10,543 nucleotides of DNA, taken from Vairimorpha apis BRL 01. Lineage: Eukaryota; Microsporidia; Nosematidae. A program made the translations under genes and the position numbers. This document shows positions 1 through 8,310 of the stretch, piece by piece. The notes below the pieces were generated by a model. That model did no database searches. It worked only from the letters and a program-made list of their open reading frames with translations, and had not been told where the DNA came from. The stretch is from NCBI GenBank assembly GCA_000447185.1, contig KE647211.1:1-10543 (forward strand), read 5' to 3'. Every line of letters begins with the position of its first letter. Positions within the stretch are counted from its first letter, which is position 1.

Positions 1-68
1 TGATTATATTTAAATTTTAATTAGCTGTTTTAATATATTATTTATATAATTAAATTGAAAATATTATT

Positions 69-215
69 AAAAAAGGAGAAAGCCAAAGCTTAATCTCCCA
101 AAGGATAAATTTTGTAGATGGCGATGCCAAAAAAATTTCATACACTAGATTTTGTATGACTAGCAAAGAAAATTTTTAGAACGAATTTTTATTCATTCTT
201 CTACCTGGTAAGTGG
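69..215 (-). ncRNA. Candidate Sm-class small nuclear RNA, U1-like
   Basis: Read on the minus strand, this stretch is richer in G+C than its surroundings and has the layout of a spliceosomal snRNA. Its 5' end carries ACUUACC (213-207), the sequence with which U1 pairs to GUAAGU 5' splice sites. With a start at 215 this falls at nucleotides 3-9, the U1 register. A 9-bp hairpin with an AAAA loop follows (178-199), then a 7-bp hairpin (138-159), then AAAUUUUUUUGG (138-127), which fits the Sm-ring site. A terminal 9-bp hairpin with a 2-nt bulge (75-98) comes next, then six U (74-69). A TATAAAAAT box lies 24 nt upstream of the proposed start, and CCCC overlaps the start. Against U1: I do not find the loop-I AUCACGAAG motif or a U1A-type loop. 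I found no U2, U4, U5, U6, 5S or SRP signature. An Sm-class RNA is fairly likely; the U1 identity is inference. Confidence 0.5.
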
Positions 216-284
216 GGTAAAAAAATGTTTATTTTTATACGAAACATATATTAAAACTTTTACGTTTTATTTCGTTTGAAAAAA
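207..284 (-). promoter_or_regulatory. Promoter region of the snRNA candidate
   Basis: On the minus strand there is CCCC at 217-214, a TATAAAAAT box at 239-231, and further upstream two AAACG blocks ten bases apart (about 277-262). These blocks sit roughly 47-62 nt before the proposed start, where snRNA genes of many eukaryotes carry a proximal sequence element. The TATA and CCCC elements are visible. The role of the AAACG pair is inference. Confidence 0.4.
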
Positions 285-390
285 ATTAATATTTGATAAA
301 TCAAAATAAACTTTGTTTTTAGATATTAAATAATATTCTTTTTATTGTGTCATTGTTTTTATGATTTGTTCTAATTAAAAAATTTCTCCT

Positions 391-424
391 TATATTTTGA
401 AACATTTTGTATTTAAATAAACCC
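391..424 (+). promoter_or_regulatory. TATA-like box plus CCC initiator of the PUF gene
   Basis: TATATTTT at 391-398 lies 31 nt upstream of ACCCTTTTT (421-429). The CCC (422-424) is 13 nt before the ATG at 437. This matches the CCC motif before the other starts in the window and supports 437 as the true start. The same frame is open further upstream, but only from a TTG at 407. Confidence 0.5.
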
Positions 425-436
425 TTTTTACAAAAT

Positions 437-1940
437 ATGAGTGAAAATGAATTTTTAAAGAACTCGAATGCTTACAAAAAGTTTTCAAGACCTTGTTCGG
501 CTCCGCCTGTTGATAAATTATTTGTATCAGATGAAGTAGAATTATTTGTTATACAATATTCATCTTACTATAGAAGAAACAGTAAAGACGACGTAAGAAT
601 ACCTCCACCAGATGTACACATCAAAGGAACAATTTGGCTAAGTGAATATGATGATATAATTAACAAAGCTTTTTCATTTGATTTGTATAAGTATAAAGAT
701 AGTTTAAAAAACTTTAATAACAAGGCCGTTAATCTCATAGAGAAAATTGATAATGAAAATCCAGAATCTAAATGCAGTGAATACAAGGGAACATCAAGAA
801 CAACAACACCAATTGGTGATACAAGTATTTTAGATCCAAGTCTTTTTAGTAATTTTTTAAATTTAACTGTTTCTCAAAAAAATACCATAAAGAAAAACAA
901 AAATGAATTTGAAATTTCTACAAAAGAAAATCTTTTTTTAAAAGACATTTTTTTATTTTTTTCTGATCAAGACAAACCAGATTTAAATTTGATGAGCATG
1001 AAAGATTTTTGTGTACATATGTCAAAAGATCAAGAAGGTTCTCGACTTATTCAAAATCGAATTGACATTTCTAATGATGAAGAAATTGTTTGGTTTTTTA
1101 ATCAAATTGAGGATTCAATTTTTGATCTGTCTTCTAATTTATTTGGTAATTACGTCATTCAAAAAATTTTACCGAGACTTAATGAAACTCAGAAATTTGT
1201 TGTTTTTACAGAATTTAAAAATAAAATAAACGATTTGGCTTTACATCCCTATGGATGTCGTGTAATTCAAAAATTAATAGATTGTTTTTGAATGTATAGA
1301 TTTTTATTATTGAAGAAATTAAAAATAATATTTTTCTATCTAATCGAAGATCAAAATGGAAATCATGTAATTCAAAAATACATCGAAAAATCTTCTAATA
1401 AAAATTTGATTATTGAAGTATTTCAAAAAAATTCAGTTTTTCTTAGTACACATAGATATGGATGTAGAGTTATTCAAAGATTATTAGAATTTTGTAATGA
1501 AAAAGATGTTCAAAAAATTTTTAAGAATTTTAATTAAAAATCTTAATAATTTGGTTAATGATCAATATGGAAATTATGTTATTCAACACATGCTTACAGT
1601 ATCAAAAACACTAGAAAAAGATCTTGTAATATCTCAAATTATAGATGATTGTTACAACCTTAGTAAATATAAATTTAGTAGTAATGTTATCGAACAGTGT
1701 ATTGTTATTTCCACAAAATCAAAAAGAAAAGTTTTTAAATAATTTTTTAGAAACTTTGAACGGAAAACCTAAAATATATTATATGTGTGCCGATATGTAC
1801 GGAAACTATGTTGTTCAAAAATTTTATGAGAGTGTAGATGAAAATATGAAAGATAAAATTAAAAAATATTAAAACCATACGTTAAAGAATTAAAGAAGAT
1901 AAATTTTGCTAGACATATTTTGTTCAAGATTAACACATAA
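437..1940 (+). CDS. PUF (Pumilio) family RNA-binding protein, reading frame broken
   Basis: PUF proteins bind 3' UTRs in the cytoplasm and repress or destabilise mRNAs. Eight repeats are visible in order, with base-reading signatures SRxxQ (near 1050), NYxxQ (1149), CRxxQ (1257), NHxxQ (1362), CRxxQ (1464), NYxxQ (1575), SNxxE (1682) and NYxxQ (1805). A C-terminal cap resembling LRPHL...YGKHIL of PUF proteins follows, ending at the TAA at 1938-1940. The first roughly 185 residues are poorly conserved; a DDVRIPPP segment near residue 56 resembles short proline motifs upstream of some fungal PUF domains. The frame is interrupted by an in-frame TGA (1289-1291) and by single-base shifts near 1512-1531, 1715-1736 and 1861-1866, all at A or T runs. 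Allowing for these, the protein is about 500 residues. ATG 437 is chosen because it is the first ATG and follows an ACCCTT element. The family call is secure. Whether the gene is a pseudogene or carries sequence errors is open; conserved repeats across every break favour errors. Confidence 0.9.
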
Positions 1941-3006
1941 GATGTAATATTAAAATTTTACATTAATATTCTTTTTTAAATATATTTAAAGAAAAAATAA
2001 TTTTGTTTTATGTATCAAAAAAATAAATTTAAATATTTTATAAAATTTTCACAAAATATAAAATACATATTTTTACAATTTTTAAATTGTTTTTAATTTA
2101 ATTTACATATATTCATAGACAAATATACATAATTTTAGAATTTTTATAATATTTTATAAAATTTAATTTTGAAATATCTTTGAAAATATTTAAATAATAT
2201 TTAGATTTATATTTGTACTTTAATAGATTTATTTGATTTTATTTTATATTAAATAAATATGAAATTAAAAATATATTATTTTAACTGAAAACATATAAAG
2301 ATAAAAAAATATTTTGCTATGTTTTTATCTTATATATAATAAAATAAAAATATTTAACCTTTTAAATATTTAATTAAGTTATAATTTTAAACTTTAATCT
2401 ATCAAATTATTTTGTATATCTATCGAAAGCAAAACATAATATTATTCTTATAAAACATTTTTATATTATTGTTTTGTTACTTAAAAATTTATAAACATTT
2501 TTATTTTTATAATAAGTGTAATGTCATATTTTATTTAATATTATACAAGCTTTAAATATAATATCCATATAAATGTATTCTTTTCCATATGAAATTATAA
2601 AATTATTTTTTTATGTATTTAAGAATACCACATTTAAATTATAAAACTTTAAATGTTTTAAATCATATTTAAATTTTATAATAATAATAATCTTCTTTTA
2701 ATGATTTAATTAATTGTAAATTTATATACTTGTTGATATATACAATAATATATATTTTTATAATAATTAAAGACAGATTTTATAAATATTATAAATATTA
2801 GTTTATTATATAATTAAAATAATTTTTATAATTCATAATATTATATTTTTTATTGTAGACTAATATTTAAAAATATACAATTAACACTGCTGAATATTTA
2901 CAAATAAAAAAATAAAATTATATATTAAAAAAATTTGAAAATCAAAGAAAAAATATCGAAAATATTATTTTAATGTTTTATATAACATATAAATAAAAAA
3001 CCGAAA
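1941..3006. other. AT-rich spacer with no gene found
   Basis: About 1.07 kb of almost pure A/T separates the 3' ends of the converging PUF and transporter genes. I see no conserved ORF, no tRNA and no CCC start motif. The only structure of note is an imperfect hairpin at 2294-2334. Confidence 0.7.
2294..2334. repeat. Imperfect inverted repeat (hairpin)
   Basis: TATAAAGATAAAAA pairs with TTTTTATCTTATA (2322-2334) over 13 bp with one bulged A and a loop of about 14 nt. It lies in the middle of the spacer between two converging genes. A role in 3'-end formation is possible, but such hairpins also arise by chance in sequence this AT-rich. Confidence 0.3.
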
Positions 3007-4241
3007 TTACAACTCATTATTCCAAATATCAAAAAAATTAGTACAAATTATATATGAAATTATTAATATTGAGAGCGTACAAATTATTAAAAAAATCTTT
3101 CTCAATTTTTTATCTTTAAGATTGGAATCTAAATGAAATACAAAAGGATGTACTAAACCTACAGAAGAAGAAAAAATAGCACCAGAAATTCTTTTGATTG
3201 TTTTAATATTTAATTTTTCAATAAAAACTAAAATTAAACAAGAAAAAAATAATGTTAGAATAACAGAATTTCTTGATCGACCTTTTGAAAAATATGTCAT
3301 GAACATATCTGTGATAGGAACCATAGAAATAGGAAAACCACAAACCAACACACATATCATGCTATAAACAGATAATCTTGATAAAATATTATATTTGTCA
3401 AATGTATTATTCCGCACATATATATTAAGTGTCGAGTTCATATCAGCTAACTCATCTATTATAGTGCTTTTAATACATTCACCAAAAACAATATACCCAC
3501 AATGACCAACTAAACCATATATAAAAATACCACATATTGATGTCATTAATGATATAAAGACAATGTTTATTTTAGATTTATTATTTAGTTTTCTGCAAAC
3601 ACTTATCATTGAAGGTTCACAAACCATTGAAGGAAAAAAGAAAGGGATCGCAAGTTTATAACCAGAGTTAAATTGATTAAAAGTTGAATTATAAGCTTTA
3701 TTTCCAATTAAAATTGAATATGTAATAGTTAGTAAGGCTAAAAATGATACAGATAAAAAAGAAACCCATCCAGAAAATTTAAGTTGAACCAATTGTTTTT
3801 TTAAAGACAAATACAAAAGAATTGGAGCAAATAAAATAGCGGCAATTTTTCTAGAAGTTTCCCTATTTTCATTTAAACTTCTAATTATTGGAAAGGTAGA
3901 CACAAAAATATCAGATAAAAATCTATAAAAAGATACGTTAGAAAAAAACAATTGAAAAATATTGATACATTAACAAAAGAGTACTCAAATGACGATACTT
4001 CTTTCGCTAAACTTGCATATGAACAAGAATCATCTTGTTTTTCTTTTACAACCGATGAAATTGCCAATAGTGAAAAAAAAGTGCAAAAACCTACATATAT
4101 TAACATTGTCCAACTTCCTATATATCCCATATATCTAAATGCAAATGGCATAAAAGTAATACCTGTTCCCATCATTGTACTTACTAAAAGACTTATAGCT
4201 GAAAATGTGCTTAGATTAGAATGTTTATTATTATCTGACAT
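3007..4241 (-). CDS. AAAP-family amino-acid transporter, one frameshift
   Basis: This is a membrane protein of about 411 residues with some 10-11 hydrophobic segments, of the amino acid/auxin permease superfamily (SLC38 / yeast AVT type). The first segment (residues about 13-35) holds the family hallmark SLLVSTMMGTGITFMPFAF, equivalent to the unwound, substrate-binding helix 1 with its G-x-G and Pro. Two helices follow, then the frame break. After it come helices including SFLALLTITYSILIG, SICGIFIYGLVGHCGYIVFG and a C-terminal hydrophobic pair. Such proteins move neutral amino acids, usually by proton or sodium coupling, across the plasma or vacuolar membrane; substrate and membrane cannot be told here. 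The N-terminal frame (from 4241) and the C-terminal frame overlap. They join smoothly if one T is added to the seven-T run (A run at 3942-3948 on the plus strand), giving a FFSNVSFYRFL continuation. The start follows ATCCCTT directly. Confidence 0.85.
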
Positions 4242-4247
4242 AAGGGA
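4239..4247 (-). promoter_or_regulatory. CCC motif at the start of the transporter gene
   Basis: On the minus strand TCCCTT (4247-4242) abuts the ATG (4241-4239). This is the same CCCTT-ATG arrangement as at RPB7. No clear TATA box is visible upstream, only an A/T run (4250-4280). The motif supports this ATG and implies a leader of only a few nucleotides. Confidence 0.5.
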
Positions 4248-5538
4248 TAAAATTAATTTTTTTTAATTTAAATTTGAAAATAATAAATTGTATTTATTAT
4301 GTCAAAATTTAAATTAAATCATTTTTTATTTTTTATAAAATATTGCATCAAATAATTTTAAAAAAAATAAATTTTAAATTATTTATATAACAATATTTTA
4401 AATTAATGTTTTCTTTTTTGATTTTAATCTTAATATTCAAAAGATGACAATATTTTTATAAAAATAAAAAAATAAATTTTAACATTTAAATAATAATTAA
4501 ATTGTTCTTCTATTGTAAATTATATTTATTTTAATTAAAAAATATTTCAAATAATTACGTATTTTATTAAAATTATAAATTATTTAAAAATTATTTAAAT
4601 TTTTTTGTAAATTTTAAAATATCAATCAGTAATTGTAATAATTTAACATATCATATATTGTATTAAAAAAATATAAAAACTCAAATATTTTGTAATAATT
4701 TTTTATTTTATAATTAAAAATATCATTAATATTAACTTTATTAAATTATTTATTTATTTAAATTTTGAAGCTTTATTTTACAGATATTTTCTTTTTGTTT
4801 AATAAATTATCATAAATAAAAATTTATTTAAGAAAAATGTAGAAATACATTAGTTTATCAATTTTACTGAATAAATTTAAAATTAAAGATTAAATAAAAA
4901 TTAGTTTTGGTTTTAAATAAATATTATTTAAAATATGTGTTTTTTATAAAAATTATCTATAATTTAGTTAAAGGAAAAAATATTTATTAAAAAGTTAGTA
5001 ATTTCAACAAATATTTATTATTTTAAATATTGAATTTAAAACATCTTTATATGTTTAGTACTTGTTATTTATTTGAATTTATTTATAAATAAACAACATA
5101 AAAGTACTTCTTGGTAAAAAATTTACAAATTTTGTAATAAAACTTGATTTTTATATATATACTAATTAAAAATTTTTTAAATATATCTAGTTTTACATAT
5201 AAACTTACTGTTATAGATAAAAAACTTTTTTTTACGTATACAAATAAGATACTAATTTTTGTTATATAATATTAAATAAATTTTATTCAAATAAATTTTT
5301 TTATCTATATAAATAAGCAAAAAAACAAAGTATTATTTAATTGTTGAAATTTTTTGTTTTTTTTTAACAAAATTTATATATTATAATAAAATATAAGATT
5401 TTTTTTGTAAAACCAATATAAATAAAAAATAATTAGATTTAACATTTTATATGTCATCAACAATATTAAATATAAAAAGATATTTTACATGTAACATGAT
5501 AAATTTATTTTTATTTTTTAAAAAAGAATCAAAATTTA
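4248..5538. other. AT-rich spacer with no gene found
   Basis: About 1.29 kb of nearly pure A/T lies between the start of the transporter and the end of TAF5, both on the minus strand. I see no coding signal, tRNA or CCC motif. A GTAAGT on the minus strand near 5203-5208 has no exon around it. The promoter of the transporter must lie at the left edge. Confidence 0.7.
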
Positions 5539-7220
5539 TTAAGAACCAGAAAAAGGTCCTGCTGTAGATATAATATTCCTATATCCAAATTTAACACTAA
5601 ACAAAGGTGTGCTTTTAGTAAAATAACTTCCTAAACAAAGTCCTTTAGGATCAGTTTTATCCCAAAGTTTAACACAATTATCTGCACCTGAAGATGCAAT
5701 AATTGTACCATACCAACTAAATGATACAGAAAAAATTATACTATCATGACCTGTAAATTTTATTAAACTTTTTCCATTCTGAATATCCCATAATATTAAT
5801 GTTTTATCTTTACTTCCAGATACTAATAATTTGCCACAATGTGATATATCAATACAAGTTATTGTATCAGTATGACCATGATAGGTTCTTACTAATGAAG
5901 CATTTGAAATATCATGCATTCGAATTTTATGATCAGCTGATCCTGTAAATAAATATTTAGAATTTGGATGAAATTTTACAACAGTAACGTCACTAAGTGC
6001 TGTAATAATTAACCTTTCAGGTTTTTCACCACTAACACTCCATAACACAGTTTGTCTGTCAGCAGAACCACTAGCAAAATAAAAGTCGTTAGGTGCAACA
6101 TCAATACACCATATAGGAAAAACATGAGATTTATAAATACCAACTTGTGCCATCAAATCTAAACACCAAAGTCTAATAGTACAATCTTGTGAACATGAAA
6201 TTAAAAACTTGTTAGATGAAAAAAACTTCAAAGCATAGACAGGTCCAGCATGTCCAATCAATCTATAAGAAAAACCTATTTCTTCAAATTTTTCATCTTG
6301 ACTAATCTTAAGGTCTGTTCTAGAGAGTTCAGTACTTTTTTTTAGTTTTTTAAAGGTACTTTAGTAAGTGAAAATATATCTATAAAACTATCTTTAAATC
6401 CACAAGCCATTAATTTTAAATCATTACTTATTTCTACAGATGTTAATCCTTCATACGTGTTATGAATTGTATAGCAACAAATGCTCGGTAAATTATTTTT
6501 GTTCACTGAAACTCGTTTACATAAATCTTTTAACTTATCAATTTCTGCTAAAATTTGACTAGCATTTGGCTTATTTATACTTTGAGCTTCTTTTAATTCT
6601 CGTTGTTTTTTTAATTGTATCGCATATGCTTCTAAATGATCGTATTTATATTGTTCATCTGCTAAAATAGCTTCCTCACATTCTTTAGATACAAGAAAAG
6701 TTGTTAAGTCAATCTCAGCATCCCCTGAATTTACATCTATTCCTTGTGGTATATCATCATTTTTAACACCTGTATAAATCTTTATATTTAGACATTGATT
6801 TAAAACTTTTAAAATATATGTAAAATTATTTTCTTCTAAAAAATTTAATAATAAATCAAATGCATATCGACCCATAGGCAAATAATATTTTGAAGTTCTA
6901 AATGTATGTGCTAAATTATTTTCATGAATGTGATGTGATGTATAAATACTTTCAAAATGTTTAAGTTCTTCTTTTTTGCATTCATGATCACTAAAATATC
7001 TTTTGAAAAATATTTTTGCTTCTTCTGGTTTATTTTGTTGAACTAAATCAAAATAAATATGAACATAAAGCGGATATAACAATGGAAGTAAATCATTTTT
7101 GAATAAATCTAAAGAATCTTCTATCCAGTGTTTTAATTTAACATAAGATCTTTCTAAAATTTCTGGAGTTTGACTTGAAGGTGGAGATAAAGATGAAGTT
7201 TGAGTTGTTGTATCTTCCAT
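5539..7220 (-). CDS. TAF5: Transcription initiation factor TFIID subunit TAF5 (WD40), one frameshift
   Basis: TAF5 is a scaffold subunit of TFIID, and in yeast also of SAGA, in the nucleus. The N-terminal NTD2 domain is clear at residues about 26-170, with the family pattern LKHWIEDSLDLF, LLYPLYVHIYFDLV, EEAKIFFKRYFSDHE, a HIHENNLAHTFR segment and FDLLLNFLEENN. A charged linker follows, then a WD40 propeller from about residue 244 to the end, with six readable blades (for example KDKTLILWDIQNGKSL) and a last strand before the TAA at 5541-5539. The C-terminal YFTKSTPLFSVKF is typical of TAF5. The N- and C-terminal frames meet near 6346-6351, where adding one base to a six-T run (plus strand) restores a continuous, TAF5-like linker; the total is then 560 residues. 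Human and yeast TAF5 are about 800 residues, and here the N-terminal extension with the LisH motif is missing. ATG 7220 follows ACCCTTTT and TTG-to-ATG alternatives are not needed. Confidence 0.93.
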
Positions 7221-7264
7221 AAAAGGGTCAAAAAAAAATTATCAACCAACATATCACTATAAAT
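7218..7264 (-). promoter_or_regulatory. TATA-like box plus CCC initiator of TAF5
   Basis: On the minus strand ATTTATAG (7264-7257) lies about 34 nt before ACCC (7228-7225), which lies 4 nt before the ATG at 7220. The motif agrees with the other starts in the window and supports this start codon. Confidence 0.5.
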
Positions 7265-7414
7265 GAAAACTATTACTTTTATAAATACATTTTTATCTCA
7301 TTTAAATCTAAAAAAATTGTATAAAACTTTTTTTGATAATTATAAAAATTTTAAAAAATATAAATAGAAAATCATACATAAATTTAGTATAAGCTATTTG
7401 TTGTTTTTCAACAA

Positions 7415-7497
7415 CTCTCAGTAGCTCAGTGGCAGAGCGTTCGACTGTAGAATGTGTAGTTATCGAATGGTCACAGGTTCGACTCCTGTCTGGGAGA
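7415..7497 (+). tRNA. tRNA-Tyr (anticodon GUA) with an 11-nt intron
   Basis: A full cloverleaf can be folded. The acceptor stem CTCTCAG (7415-7421) pairs with CTGGGAG (7490-7496) with one G-U. The D arm is GCTC/GAGC (7424-7427, 7435-7438). The anticodon stem is TTCGA (7440-7444) with TCGAA (7463-7467). The T arm is ACAGG-TTCGACT-CCTGT (7473-7489), and the discriminator A is at 7497. The anticodon GTA is at 7447-7449. The C1-G72 pair and A73 are eukaryotic/archaeal tRNA-Tyr identity elements. The anticodon loop is 18 nt rather than 7, so an 11-nt intron sits after nucleotide 37 (7451-7461), the canonical site. The D loop and T loop provide the internal A and B boxes for RNA polymerase III. Confidence 0.97.
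7451..7461 (+). other. Intron of tRNA-Tyr
   Basis: The 11 nt AATGTGTAGTT lie between nucleotides 37 and 38 of the tRNA. Removal leaves a standard 7-nt loop, C-U-GUA-G-A. This implies a working tRNA splicing endonuclease and ligase in the organism. Confidence 0.9.
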
Positions 7498-7503
7498 TTT
7501 TTT
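7498..7503 (+). terminator. RNA polymerase III terminator of tRNA-Tyr
   Basis: Six T follow the discriminator base directly, which is the usual RNA polymerase III stop signal. Confidence 0.85.
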
Positions 7504-7512
7504 AAAAATTCA

Positions 7513-7531
7513 ATTTTATTAGTTAGATATA
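7513..7531 (+). repeat. Direct repeat, copy 1
   Basis: ATTTTATTAGTTAGATATA is identical to the copy at 7584-7602, 71 nt away. Both copies lie downstream of tRNA-Tyr. A partial match extends a few bases to the left. Confidence 0.6.
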
Positions 7532-7583
7532 AATTAATATTAAAAAAATAAAACGCTTAAAATTTATAATTTTTTTAAATTTG

Positions 7584-7602
7584 ATTTTATTAGTTAGATA
7601 TA
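7584..7602 (+). repeat. Direct repeat, copy 2
   Basis: This is the second copy of the 19-nt repeat. A short tandem-like duplication of the tRNA 3' flank is one explanation. Confidence 0.6.
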
Positions 7603-7818
7603 TTTTATAAATTTATATAAATTATTATTTAAAAATTCTTTATTATCAATCTTATATGATATTATTAATTACATTGTATATAAAATATATTTAGAATTTT
7701 AATTTTTTTAACAATTTGTTAGTTTTCAAAACATTTTCTATCAGAACAAACAAATATATACAAACAAAATAAAGATCTTAAAAAATCTTTAAATAAAAGT
7801 TTATTTTGTAAAATACAT

Positions 7819-8277
7819 CTATGATATAATTCCTAAATACTCATCGTTTAATGTGCCGACTGCATAAATTTTAAACGAGTCGATTTTAGTTCCTATAATT
7901 TTTAGTCTAACAACACTTTCCTTTAGTATATATGTATCGGCAGGCATTTGATGATTTGAAATGAAAACAGTTAAGGGTCCTACAGAAGCGAATAACCCCA
8001 TTTTATTCATTTCAACAACTGTAGCCTCAATAATTTCATCCTTAAAAGGTCTAAGCACAAGTGCTTTATATTTAATATTAAAGCTTGTTAACCCATTCAA
8101 GCTTATTTTTCCTTCACTCACGTCTTCTATATCCAAAACAGAGATTATATAACCACTGCTTGTACATGATCCTTCTATGGTTTTGTATAAATAGTCTTTT
8201 AATAAAGACTGAATGTTTGGCCCAAGGTAACAAGCATTGAGATGAATTATGTGTGTAAAGTCTTTGACATAAAACAT
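7819..8277 (-). CDS. RPB7: DNA-directed RNA polymerase II subunit RPB7
   Basis: RPB7 forms the stalk of RNA polymerase II with RPB4 and helps initiation and handling of the emerging RNA. The protein is 152 residues against about 171 in yeast. The N-terminal tip domain (residues 1-75) begins MFYVKDF and contains LGPNIQSLLKDYL and the signature IEGSCTSSGYIISVLDI, then FNIKYKALVLRPFKDEI. The S1/OB domain (about 80-152) includes MGLFASVGPLTVFISNHQMP and ends IYAVGTLNDEYLGIIS, close to the yeast and human C terminus. The loops within the S1 domain are shortened. The paralogues RPC25 and RPA43 fit less well at IEGSCT and VGPL. Start 8277 is chosen over an upstream in-frame TTG (8289) because the homology begins with this Met and ACCCTT directly precedes it. 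It is the only protein gene here with an unbroken frame. Confidence 0.95.
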   Translation of the reverse strand: MFYVKDFTHIIHLNACYLGPNIQSLLKDYLYKTIEGSCTSSGYIISVLDIEDVSEGKISLNGLTSFNIKYKALVLRPFKDEIIEATVVEMNKMGLFASVGPLTVFISNHQMPADTYILKESVVRLKIIGTKIDSFKIYAVGTLNDEYLGIIS

Positions 8278-8310
8278 AAGGGTTTGCAAAAAAAATAAAA
8301 AATATTTTAT
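8275..8310 (-). promoter_or_regulatory. TATA-like box plus CCC initiator of RPB7
   Basis: On the minus strand ATAAAATA (8310-8303) lies about 28 nt upstream of ACCCTT (8283-8278), which abuts the ATG at 8277. This is the same layout as at the transporter and TAF5. Confidence 0.5.

Larger units (their letters stand above)
7504..7818. other. AT-rich spacer between tRNA-Tyr and RPB7
   Basis: No coding signal is seen. It holds the two copies of a 19-nt direct repeat just after the tRNA, and toward the right the 3' flank of RPB7. That flank includes a TGTATATA on the RPB7-sense strand (7762-7755), about 57 nt past the stop codon. Confidence 0.6.

Noticed and set aside
208..213. GTAAGT on the plus strand as a 5' splice site of a gene entering from the left
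   Set aside because: There is no coding frame before it and no branch-site or acceptor pattern after it. The minus-strand snRNA reading explains more of the region.
69..220. 5S rRNA, SRP RNA, RNase P or RNase MRP RNA
   Set aside because: The key conserved blocks of these RNAs are not found on either strand.
568..786. Open frame on the minus strand inside the PUF gene, and similar ones at 1011-1229, 7961-8152 and 9709-9975
   Set aside because: They are shadows of genes in other frames. None has a recognisable domain or start motif.
1289..1291. A variant genetic code with TGA as Trp
   Set aside because: It would put Trp at a repeat junction where it is not expected, no other in-frame TGA is seen, and Trp is encoded by TGG elsewhere.
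437..1940. Programmed ribosomal frameshifting
   Set aside because: The breaks differ in sequence and go in both directions, several per gene, which fits homopolymer error better.
3952..4266. A 104-codon open frame on the plus strand
   Set aside because: It lies antisense to the conserved N-terminal part of the transporter, has no motif of its own and uses no CCC-preceded ATG.
6261..6342. Spliceosomal intron as the cause of the TAF5 frame break (and of the other breaks)
   Set aside because: The frames join after a change of one base with a continuous conserved protein. There is no GT-AG pair with the needed spacing.
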